From: Trametopsis cervina
Lineage: Eukaryota; Basidiomycota; Agaricomycetes; Polyporales; Irpicaceae
NCBI GenBank assembly: GCA_022385755.1
Contig: MU278361.1
Location: 535,186 to 599,185, forward strand
DNA length: 64,000 bases
Reading direction: 5' to 3'
Positions within the stretch are counted from its first letter, which is position 1; each line of letters starts with the position of its first letter. The notes beneath the pieces are model-generated. The model did not search any database, was not told the DNA's origin, and worked only from the letters and a program-made list of their open reading frames with translations. This document shows, piece by piece, positions 1 to 8,829 of this stretch. Made by a program: the position numbers and the translations under genes.

Positions 1-371
1 TGATTAAAACAATTCTCGTGATCAAGCCCTGTTAAAGCCTTACATCATCCTGTCACTCCTTGGCTCTAATTCTTAAGGTATACCGTACACATGCACACAT
101 GAGATGCACGTTGTCAAAGTTATTGTGGTCGCCGTCTACGAACGCATCGTCTTTTATATTTGTGCATGCCCGGGCCGAACCGGCGGACCTTTGTTGCACG
201 TCCCAATGAGGCAGCCGCTGAGTTACGCTCAAACCGTCATTGACCTCCGCCTTGGCCACATCAAACGCAGCGAGTCACGACCCCAGTTGGCCATCGTAAA
301 CTACAAGTGTACAAATACCATCTGTTGTCCATCCCTGGTATGTTTTTGCTTTCCATTTCGCTCTGGCCGAC
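1..371. other. left-edge upstream region of the FunK1 gene
   Basis: No gene is supported here. Short open frames exist on both strands but lack recognisable content. About 80 bases at 198-278 recur in diverged form at 3616-3688, in front of the second FunK1 copy. This stretch is therefore best read as promoter or 5' flank of the kinase gene that was duplicated along with it. Confidence 0.5.
198..278 (+). repeat. FunK1 upstream repeat, copy A
   Basis: This segment holds a core reading CCCAATGAGGCAGCCGCTGA followed by a CTCCGCCTTGGCCACAT-like block. The same two blocks occur in the same order and orientation at 3616-3688, with substitutions and a small deletion between them. Both copies lie upstream of FunK1 coding sequence, about 95 bp upstream of the start of the intact gene. 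I infer a duplicated promoter or 5' flank. Confidence 0.7.
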
Positions 372-3059
372 ATGGCCTCCCTTCCTGCCGACTCCCCCAC
401 GGGATCCCCAATGAAAATGACAACAAAGGCACTCAACGTCTTCCGTCAGATAACTCCGAACAGGAAAAATAAACGAACACAAATGAACATGGAGATGACG
501 GGTCACTTTATTGGTTCGTTCGCCGTGGCCGACTTTCTCAGTAAACACCTCCCTGTCAAACCCTTCATAATCTTCTCGTGTGGGAAGGTCCCAACCGCCG
601 ACTTCAAGGCCGTGCCACAGAAGGGCAGTGAAACTGCAATGTACAAACCGCTGGTATGTGGCCATGATCTTTAATTCACCCGTGGCCGGTAGAGCTTATG
701 TCCCGCATCGACCGCCAGGTTGAAGCCATCGAGGCCTCTGGCTGCTGCCCCTCTTTCAAACTGCTTAATACCTCAGCTCACCCAGACAAGACCTCACAAG
801 TGAAACCTGATTGCTCTCTCTTCCTCAAGGCAGATGGCTACACTGACGGGTTCAGGTCGGACTACTTGCACGACGCTCATGTGCTATGGGAAGTGAAGCC
901 GACCGACGTCAACGACGCGTTCGTGTCTGAGGGTGGCGACCCCTCAAAAGAGACACCTGCACCGCTCGAAAAGCTGTCTGTGAATAGCATTGAACATCGC
1001 GGCCAGCAGATTGACTACGCTACGTGGGTCATGCGACTACAGCACCGTACTCACTTCTTCTCTGTCTCGATTGTCGGCCACAACGCGCGCTTCATACGAT
1101 GGGACCGGTCTGGGGCAGTTGTTTCCGAGGCGTTCAACTACGTCAATGGGAGCAACAAGTACCTAGAAGAGTTCCTGTGGCGCTACGAACGGGCGACAGA
1201 TGAGCAACGCGGATTCGATTCTAGTGCTGTGCGAGCTAAACCTGCCGAATTTGATGCACTGAAAGTAGCTATCCTTGAGAAAGCCAAGTCTTTCCCGAGC
1301 TCTGAACAGAAGAAGAAGCTGGCCATGTCACTTGACGAGCAGTACCCCGCATACAAGCTGAGGGTTTTCAAGAACGGGAAGAAAAAAGAGAAGTCGGAGT
1401 ACATCGTGTGCAAGCCATTCTTTGACGCCGAGTCGGCTTGCGGGCGGGCCACCCGTGCATATTACGCATGGGGACTGAAGGAGAAGGAGCTTTTGTTCCT
1501 CAAGGACTCCTGGCGCCCCGAAGTTGCGGATACACTGTCCGAGGCAGAGATATACGACATGCTGGAGGACATAAGCGTCCACCATCTCCCTACGGTCTTC
1601 ACAGCCGGCGACGTGCTGAATAACAGTGGTAAAGAGCAGGCAACGGCGAGCCAAGACTGCCTCGAGCAGACGAATGCCGTGCGACCCATAGAGTGGCTGC
1701 GTCGACATCACCATCACCGAATTGTGCAAAAGCTGGCGCATCCGCTATTTATGGTGAACAGCTCCAGGCAATTGGTGCAAGCAATCCGGGATGTATTGCA
1801 GAGTACGTTCTCTTACTCGGCATAAGGTTATTATCATTAACTATGACCATATCAGCGATCTACGAAGCGTTTCACAAAGGCTGTCTCCTCCACCGCGACG
1901 TCAGCGTTGGGAACGTGATGCTGGATGAAAATGGCCGTGGGATACTGAACGATTGGGATCACGCGATCAAGTTGAACTCAGCAGCTAACCGACACAACTA
2001 CCGTACGGTGAGGCTGTTACGCTCGTTGCACTGCCCACGAGCGATGCGACTCATTTCTCTTCGTAGGGCACCTGGCAGTTCATATCCATTCTGTTGTTGG
2101 GAAACCCTACAAAACGCCACTCGGTTCTCGATGATGTCGAATCTTGTTTCTGGGTGTTGGTGTACCTGTCGGTACACTACTTCAAGCATAATTTTTGCGG
2201 CATCGATCTGGATATGTTTGATGAACACAAGCTGAAGAAGAAAAACGATGGAGTAAACTACTGGGTTGGAGGCACAGCGAAGGAGAACTTCCTCTCCAAG
2301 GGAGAGTTCAAGGATCTGAAGTTTGAGTGCAAGCAGCTCAATGATGTCATTCAGGGGTTTGGTCAGCAGCTCAAGACCTTTCACTTCCTGCACACCGTGC
2401 TCGCAACGCTTCCATCCTACCTATCCGAGTATGAAACGGCACAAAAGGAGCTGCAAGAGGGCAAAACGCTCCTGGACATCTTTGATAAGGCGCTCGAAGA
2501 GCAGGGATGGCCGACCGCGGATATCCTTCCCGACCAGTTCCCAACAGTAACCGAGGTCGAGGTTGGCCAGCAAAACATCGCCGATCAGCAAGCGGCGCAC
2601 AAATTCTTCACCGGTACAGGTCAGAGCATCGACGAACAGCGCTTGATACATCTTGCAAGCGAATACGGTCCTCTCAACACCAATGGCCCTGCCGATCCGG
2701 CGGGTGGTTCCATCCAAGTAGCATCGCTGCGATCCGGTGACCGCTCAGCCCAACGAGATGTCGTGTTTCCCTCGGGAAATAACGAACGGGAGATGAGGAG
2801 CCTGGACTCCGTCAGGACTAACGCATCGAAGCGCACGCGCCTGGAGGATGCAGACGAGGCGGAGGCCGTAGAGGGTACGTCGGATGGACGGGTGAAGCGG
2901 TCAAGGAAGATGAAGAGGCAAGAGCCAGCGCCGAGAATCTATCAGACTCGGTCGCGCACGAAGAGTGACGAGAGGGAGAAGCGGGAGATAGAGGAGAAGA
3001 GTGTTCAGCGACCACGAAGGGTGACTCGTTCGATGACGAGGTCGGCGTCGAGAAAGTAG
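372..3059 (+). CDS. FunK1 fungal-type protein kinase, intact
   Basis: This is a fungal-specific eukaryotic-like protein kinase (FunK1 family), an expanded group in mushrooms whose substrates are largely unknown. I reconstruct four exons: 372-653, 695-1802, 1856-2007 and 2067-3059, giving 844 residues. Introns are 41, 53 and 59 nt and keep frame at every junction. The FunK1 hallmarks are in exons 3 and 4: the catalytic loop LLHRDVSVGN near residue 475, the metal-binding NDWDHA about 20 residues later, then GTWQFISILLL and the HSVLDDVESCFWVL block. The N-terminal half (exons 1-2) is the long family-specific extension. The C-terminal 100 residues are Lys/Arg-rich and probably nuclear-targeting. 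The start was chosen because the first exon runs open into the family N-terminus. The 41-nt first intron is unusually short and is the least certain boundary. A truncated duplicate lies 700 bp downstream. Confidence 0.88.
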
Positions 3060-3228
3060 TGTATTCAGGCATTGTTTGTGTACAATCATATCGTGTATCG
3101 ATAGCACATGGACGTTTAGTAAATTATTGTTATTATTACTATGGCTGGGGGAGGCGTTCGTAACTCCTCAAAACTACGGTTTCTGTGATGTCTCCTCCAA
3201 AATAGCTGCAAAAAATCCGAGACTTTGA

Positions 3229-3530
3229 TTATATATTCTTCAATGTATAGGACATGGTTCTATCTGCTTCGCGATGCATGCGGATGAGGGATACAGTCTG
3301 CAGCCCCTTTTGGAAGACAGACCGACCCTCCCCAGCAGCGCACTCGAATTTGTCCGCGAAGATGTTGTCGTCGCAGAGCGTGCTGCTAGAAGACGCAGAA
3401 AACGACGAGAATGCGGATGCGAATGTGGACGGAGTGGTACCCTCCAAAGAGGTCGCAGAAGACGATGAAGATGAAGAGGGCACGGTGTAATCCGCGTCCT
3501 GGATGAAGCGACGAGCCTGAGCGCCCTGCT
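3229..3530 (-). pseudogene. relic of a Ran1-like kinase C-terminal tail
   Basis: Minus-strand translation of this stretch gives a Ser-rich segment followed by SSSSTLCDDNIFADKFE, matching the tail of the kinase at 5174-6601, which reads SSSSTLCDDEADVFTTKFA. The DNA also matches locally around the string CAGAGTGTGCTGCTAGAAGAC and its near-copy here. No kinase catalytic domain precedes it: the frame runs out into the FunK1 upstream repeat. I interpret it as the leftover 3' end of another copy of the neighbouring kinase, captured between the two FunK1 copies. The family match is clear in the tail, but the exact ends of the relic are not. Confidence 0.65.
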
Positions 3531-3615
3531 TTGGCCACCAAGTGATCTGGACCACGTGACTCATGGCCAATTTTGCATGAAGCACCACCACCGGGCCGGG
3601 CGGGACCCTTTTCCA

Positions 3616-3688
3616 CGCATCCCAATGAGGCAGCCGCTGAGTTGCGCTCACACCTCCGCCTTAGCCACATTCAACGCAGCAAATCAAC
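3616..3688 (+). repeat. FunK1 upstream repeat, copy B
   Basis: Diverged copy of the block at 198-278, with the core CCCAATGAGGCAGCCGCTGA shared. It sits about 80 bp upstream of the point where homology to the FunK1 coding region resumes. In the intact copy the corresponding distance is about 1.4 kb, so the spacing marks the deletion in the second FunK1 copy. Confidence 0.7.
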
Positions 3689-3763
3689 GGACCCTTAGAA
3701 TGACTACGTTGTCACCACCACCACCACCACAGACCCGTACAAAACCTGGCGCGTCCGCTATTC

Positions 3764-4803
3764 ATGGTGAGCAACTCAAAGCAGCTAGTACAGGCAATCC
3801 GGGATGTATTGCATAGCACGTTCTCTTACTCCTTGACATGCCTCCTCCACCGCGACATCAGCGTTGGGAACGTGGTGCTAGACGAGGATAGCTGTGGGAT
3901 ACTGAACGACGACTGGGACCTCGCGGCCAACGGACCTATTTATCGCACGGTGAGGCTATTATGCTCGTTACGCCACGCCACCCATGCGCGCCGTGACTCA
4001 CTGCTCTTCATTCTTCGCAGGCGATGTTCCTCTCCATCCTCTCGTTGGGGAGCCGCCGACGAAACAAAAACCACCGCCACTCGGTGCTGGACGACGTCGA
4101 ATCGTGTTTCTGGGTGCTGCTGTACATGTCCGTGCACCACTTCGCGCACAACTTGTGCGACATACACCTGGATGTGTTTGATGGGTGCACGCTCAAGAGA
4201 GGATGGAACGGAGTGGAGCACTGGGTAGGGGGCCGAGCGAAGGGGAACTTCCTCGCGAAGGGGGAGTTCATGGTGCTGCGATTTGAGTGCGAGCGGCTGA
4301 ACGATGTCGTGCGTGGGTTCGGGCTGCATCTCGAGTTCTTCCACGTCCTGCACAGACTGCACGGAGGGCTCCCGTCCTGCACGCCCAAGTACGAACAGGC
4401 GAAGAAGGCGCTAATAGAGGGCACGAAGGTCTTCGCCGTCTTCGACAAGGCGCTCGGAGCGCACGGATGGCCAGACGCGGATGTGCTTCCCGAGCAGTTC
4501 CCGACTGTTACTGAAGTGTGGGTTGACGAACGGAACGGCGGTAAGCTGCTCGCGAAGCGTACTGTTCTCGCTGGTACGGGGTGGACCACCGACGAAGACG
4601 AGGACGAGGACGAGGATGACGAGCAAATACAGTATGCGGTAAAGCGTCCAAGAAGGATGAACATACATGAGGCGAAGTGGAAATATTATCAGAATCGGTC
4701 GCGCGCGAAGAGGGGTCGGCTGGAGGAACAGAAGGCGGAGGAGAAGGGTGTGAAGCGGCCTAGGATAACGATAGCAACTGACCCGTGGGCGTTTGAGAGA
4801 TGA
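3764..4803 (+). pseudogene. truncated FunK1 kinase copy
   Basis: Tandem paralogue of the FunK1 gene at 372-3059. Homology resumes at about 3720 at a point equivalent to base 1712 of the first copy, so the whole N-terminal half is missing. The equivalent of the second intron has also been partly deleted. The remaining frame is still open: 3764-3949 joined to 4021-4803 across a GTGAGG...CGCAG intron gives 322 residues. It keeps LLHRDISVGNV, a DWDLA motif with one extra Asp (NDDWDLA), and the HSVLDDVESCFWVL block. The conserved GTWQF at the exon start has become AMFL. It ends in a Lys/Arg-rich tail like its parent. Without the N-lobe it cannot be a normal kinase. I call it a pseudogene, though it could still make a truncated protein. 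Confidence 0.75.
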
Positions 4804-5173
4804 TTGGCATCCTTGTAAATAGGGGAGTACAGCGATTCTACTGTCGCCGGTTTACTCAGTGGCGAGGTTCGAGCAGCCCATTTGGGACATGTTAACTCTA
4901 CGTTGATATACCCATCAATATATCTGAATTGTGCTGGCCAAGCACGCAAGCAAAATAAGCAAACAAAAAGTGTATTGATTGTTATACCCTGCCAGCAGCG
5001 TGTGTGATATATGCACAGAAGCAGAGTGATGAGCTTTTACAGGATCAAGCATTCAATAAGCATCAAGAAAGTGTATTGGGTGGGTGGTTATACGCCGCCA
5101 GCAGCGCACAGTGATATAATCGCATACATAGTATACGCACACACAGAGAAGCAGAATCAGAGCAGGAGAGTGG
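4804..5173. other. region between truncated FunK1 and Ran1-like kinase, with a tandem repeat
   Basis: The stretch lies between the stop of the truncated FunK1 (plus) and the stop of the kinase at 5174 (minus). It holds no gene. Its main content is an imperfect tandem duplication described separately (4970-5200). Confidence 0.6.
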
Positions 5174-5200
5174 TTACACGATCAACCGCTCAATCATCCT
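4970..5200. repeat. imperfect tandem duplication of a kinase 3' end
   Basis: Two units start with GTGTATTG at 4970 and 5071. Each continues through a GCCAGCAGCG block, a GTGATAT block and GAAGCAGA. Each ends in a stretch that on the minus strand reads GATTGA-like bases, then TTGATC and GTAA. The second unit includes the true stop codon of the kinase at 5174-5176. The first repeats the last codons and stop just beyond it (about 5037-5066). The duplication therefore covers the last few codons plus about 70 bases of 3' UTR. Confidence 0.7.
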
Positions 5201-6428
5201 CATCGCCGCGGCCATCGTGCGCTCCGTGTAACCCATCTTTTTCTCCTCCATATGTTTTTCCTCCACATCCTGCTGCCCAGCAGCGAATTTGGTAGTGAAG
5301 ACGTCGGCTTCGTCATCGCAGAGTGTGCTGCTAGAAGACAGAGACGTGCCCGAGGATGCGGTCGCCTCCGAAGAGGTCTCCGAAGAGGATGTGAATGTGG
5401 TAGAGGAGGATGAGGTGTACCCCGCATCCGGGTCGGGACTCGCAAACATGTACGCGTCGTCCGGGTACGCGTACGGCTTTTCGTAGTCCTCTATCAGGTA
5501 CTCCGGGAGTTCTGGCGTCGACACCGGCTCGACGACGGTAACGTCGTCTCCAGCCTTCTCGCCCTCTCCCTCTTCCAGCTCGGGGAAGAACGTGTCCGCC
5601 TCAAGCACCGCCTGGCGGAGCTCTTCGAGCGAAATGCGTTTCTCCGGATCCAGCGTAAACACCCTCCTAAAAATCGCACTCGCCGCCCCGGACATCGGCA
5701 CCATCTCCCTAACGAACCCCTCAGGGTCGCTGACATACCGCCGGAAATGCGCGTCGTCGGAGAGCGAGGCGCGCCGCCAGGGGTTGCGCAGGGTCACCAT
5801 GTTTGTGAAGATTATGCCGAGGGACCAGATGTCGGAGGTGGGGGTGGAGAAGGGGAGGGCGGTGGGCAGGCCGATGCATTCTATCCGACAGCGTACGTGT
5901 TAGTGAATTATTAAGAGGGGAGAGGGAGGGGGGGAAGACGTACCAGGGCTCATGTAGAACGAACTCCCACACCCATGCCGGGTACTAACCGCCTCATCCG
6001 TCGCCAGCCCAAAATCTCCAATAACAACTCTCTCCCCCCCTTTCTCCCCCTCGGCCACGAAAATATTATCAGGTTTCAAATCCCGATGATACACCCCCCG
6101 TTCATGACACCACGCCACCGCGTCCAGAATCTGCAAAAACACGTCGCGGAGGAGCGCGTCGTCCCGGACGAACGCACGGCGGTCGACTGTCATGCTGTAT
6201 AGGTCGCCGTGGGGACAGTAGTCGAGGATGAGGTAGAGGAAGTGTGCGTCGGAGAGCGTGAAGTGGAGGGTTAGGATGGAGGGGTGCGGGGAGGTGAGGG
6301 AGTGGAGGGTGGGCTCGCGCGATTGGCAGAGGGAGAGGGGGGAGGTGGGGTGCGCTTTTGGGAGGACTTTTACGGCGTAGTGCGTCGGCGGCGCTTTGGA
6401 CGAGGAAGAGGAGGAGGAAGAAGAGGAG

Positions 6429-6459
<31 letters not shown>

Positions 6460-6601
6460 GGGAAGAGGCGGCTACGTGCTGATCAACAGCGAGGTAGACG
6501 ACGCCGTAGGAGCCTTCACCGAGGATCCTGACCAGCAGGAGACGACCGGCGTCGATGGTCTGGCCTTCGAGGCTGGACGCGGAGGGAGCGATAAACGACA
6601 T
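5174..6601 (-). CDS. Ran1/Pat1-like serine/threonine protein kinase
   Basis: Two exons, 6601-5944 and 5880-5174, encode 454 residues. The 63-nt intron splits the Glu codon of the activation-segment MSPE motif. Visible kinase elements are GEGSYGVVYLA (glycine loop, residue ~29), YAVKVLP (ATP-binding Lys), HRDLKPDN (catalytic loop), GDFGLA and FYMSPECIG, then DIWSLGII. The closest family I recognise is the Ran1/Pat1-Sks1-like group, which acts in nutrient and meiosis control in yeasts. The exact role here is unknown. A run of about 20 serines is inserted between the glycine loop and the ATP-binding lysine. The C-terminal ~130 residues are acidic and Ser/Thr-rich. The start is the Met just before the kinase domain; a longer open frame upstream reads into the promoter and was not used. 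A TATA-like box lies about 96 bp upstream. Confidence 0.88.
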
Positions 6602-6696
6602 GTGTTTAGAGCTTCCGGAGCTGCGATGGTGAGAATAAAGTAAAGTGGTGAAGGTACGAGAAAGCGAAGATAGAGTTGGAGGGGACGTACGAGGGC

Positions 6697-6704
6697 TCTT
6701 TATA
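6697..6704 (-). promoter_or_regulatory. TATA-like box of the Ran1-like kinase
   Basis: On the minus strand this reads TATAAAGA, about 96 bp upstream of the start codon at 6601. The position fits a fungal core promoter. No transcript data support it. Confidence 0.4.
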
Positions 6705-7565
6705 CCGTGGTGTTTGGAGGGGATCCACTGGGAGGTCCAGCTATGTTGGCATACATCCGCTGCTGCAGTGCGCGGGTAATGGACTGGCGATCCCCCACAT
6801 CGCCCAAGAATGTGGATGGATGTGGACGATCGCCAGTGCACTCTCGACTGCTTAATGCAACACCAAGCGGAACCAAACGAGCTGGCCGCCAAGTGGATAC
6901 GAATACGACGCTAACTTACATTATGTGTACGCGCAGTGGGTCCCAGTGTTGAAAACGGAGAATGCAATGTACATTGTGTGTGCGCACACGCAGTGGGTGA
7001 ATGCAATGCAGCTGGGAATGGCGCTATGCTATGAGTGGGGCGCGGGGGTGGACCCACAGGACAGGACAAACGATCGGGCGGACGCAAACGCAGGGGGGCG
7101 GAACAGCCGCATTAGGAAGGTGTAGGCTTGCTATAGGCCGTCGGTCTAGACTGATCGCGTGCATAGTCGCGGGTTTGTAGAGAGTAGACCCCACATGCAG
7201 CTTAGGCTCGCCCAATAGCTGGAAAATGCTCGATTTTGTGCCTATAGTGATCGACAGTGCCAAGTATGTGCTTTCGAGTGTGGATTATGCGAGGATTTGC
7301 AGTAGAGAGCACCTACGGCTAATTTCGCGTTGACAGATATCGCATACCTTGGCACGATTGCGCTTCGAAATGGCTTGGGTGGTACATCGTTGTGAGCACT
7401 TGGCAGCACATGAGCGAAGCGCCACGCCACGACGAATGCCTTTGTGGCGCGGGTGTTGCCGACGGATAGCGCACCCGGTCAGCCGCACATCGACCACTTT
7501 CTTCTGCTTCCCTCCCTCGACCGCACACTCACTCTCTACGCCGCGCTGCCCCACACGCCTCCGCC
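6705..7565. other. intergenic region between divergent genes
   Basis: This separates the minus-strand kinase from the plus-strand orphan gene. I see no gene. A short imperfect direct repeat (GCGCAGTGGGT and GAATGCAATG blocks) occurs at about 6926-6970 and again at 6988-7012. The last 60 bases before 7566 are pyrimidine-rich, as is common just upstream of fungal start codons. Confidence 0.5.
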
Positions 7566-8237
7566 ATGGTCTCTCTTCGCCCCCGCCCATCCACCAAGCG
7601 CCAACGCGTCTCGTCTGCCCCGCGCCCAAAGCAAAAACAGCCGCCCATCCACGCATCCACAGAGAGGAAGAAGCCGCTCTCTCGCTTCTTTGCTACCCTG
7701 CGTCTTTCTGCGCTCTCGAAGCTTGGCCAGCCGAACACTGGGGTCGCTTGTGATGGTGCACCTGCATATATGAATGCGAATAATTGCAGGAGGATCATCC
7801 GTGTCTCTGAGCTCAAATTCGACGCTGTCGATCGGTCCCCTATCGTCATCTCACGGCCCTTCCCTCTCGGTGGTCGCCCACCGCAGTCTAAACGCCCTCT
7901 GTGCAACGAAGCTCAGTCATCAAACGACCATGGTGCTACCTCTGGAGAAGCTACCCCTCTCGAACCTGCAGACTCTGCGGACGAACGACGCAGGGATTCA
8001 AAGGCGTCGTTCGAAAGCTGGATAGAGGTCAGCCTTCCTGGCTCTCGTCCGGCGCTCAGAGTCCTCTCCTCCACGCCAGCAAGTCCCGAAATCTCGCGCC
8101 TAGAAGACGTCGGCACTGCTGAACCGCACAACCTGCTCTCTGCGCTCTCTGTCTTTGCTGCTCTATCTGAACTGGACACTGGTGCTGGTGCTGTCACTGA
8201 GGAGACTCCTGCTCTCGTAGACGAACTCGCTTGTTGA
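7566..8237 (+). CDS. orphan basic/Ser-rich protein of 223 residues
   Basis: Single-exon frame with a GCCATGG start context, preceded by a pyrimidine-rich leader. I recognise no domain. The first 45 residues are strongly basic and Pro-rich, with KRQR and RKK clusters that could act as a nuclear signal. The middle is rich in Ser, Arg and Asp. The last third alternates Leu/Ala with acidic residues (LLSALSVFAALSEL) and may form an amphipathic helix. No signal peptide or membrane segment is seen. It lies between two related kinases, which makes a regulatory or substrate link conceivable but unproven. It could also be a lineage-specific protein of no related function. Confidence 0.6.
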   Translation: MVSLRPRPSTKRQRVSSAPRPKQKQPPIHASTERKKPLSRFFATLRLSALSKLGQPNTGVACDGAPAYMNANNCRRIIRVSELKFDAVDRSPIVISRPFPLGGRPPQSKRPLCNEAQSSNDHGATSGEATPLEPADSADERRRDSKASFESWIEVSLPGSRPALRVLSSTPASPEISRLEDVGTAEPHNLLSALSVFAALSELDTGAGAVTEETPALVDELAC

Positions 8238-8829
8238 CCCTGCGCTGTTTTTCTCTTCCTGTCAACGACCCCTCCTGTTGACTCTCTAGCTCTAGCTCTA
8301 GTTCTAGCATCTGCTCAATCTGATTTGCATTGCATTCCCATCCCATCCGCCTACTTTGAGTCTCGACCCGCGTTCGCAGCATCCGCCGGCTCGCAGCCAA
8401 CAGGTAAGCGCGCAACGAAGACGGAACGCGGGACGTCCCAATTCGGCGTGCGGAGGCAAAAGGTGAGTGCACTCTCGCCGCTCATTGGATGCATTCCTGC
8501 ATGTAATCGTACTGCGAGCTGAGCGGGCGGGCGGTGCCCCACGCAGTATGTGACACTATCCGTCCCCGATCGACGGATGCATACCATGCTGCTCTCGATA
8601 CCACGCTCACTCTTCACATTTCGCACGACATAGACATGGACAACTCGACTCGACTCGATCGTTCCGCCCCGCCCCCAAGCGGGTAGGGCGCGTTTGGGAG
8701 GCGCATCCAAATCGCGGTGAGTATATCATCGTCTGCCTTGCCTATCCTTCTCCCCTTACAATTACCACCTAACCACCCAACCCATACCGCTCCCACACAA
8801 ACACGAGTTACACTCGTCCCACTCACTCA
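8238..8829. other. intergenic / 5' leader of second kinase
   Basis: No gene is supported. A CTAGCT microsatellite-like run is at about 8286-8310. Good splice-donor-like strings occur at 8403 (GTAAGC) and 8463 and 8717 (GTGAGT), so the kinase downstream may have 5' UTR introns. Confidence 0.4.

Noticed and set aside
104..472. 122-aa frame at the left edge
   Set aside because: It overlaps the first FunK1 exon in another frame and includes the duplicated upstream block, so it is a shadow.
6602..6892. N-terminal extension of the Ran1-like kinase frame
   Set aside because: The frame stays open upstream, but it crosses the TATA-like box and has no family similarity; the Met at 6601 directly precedes the kinase domain.
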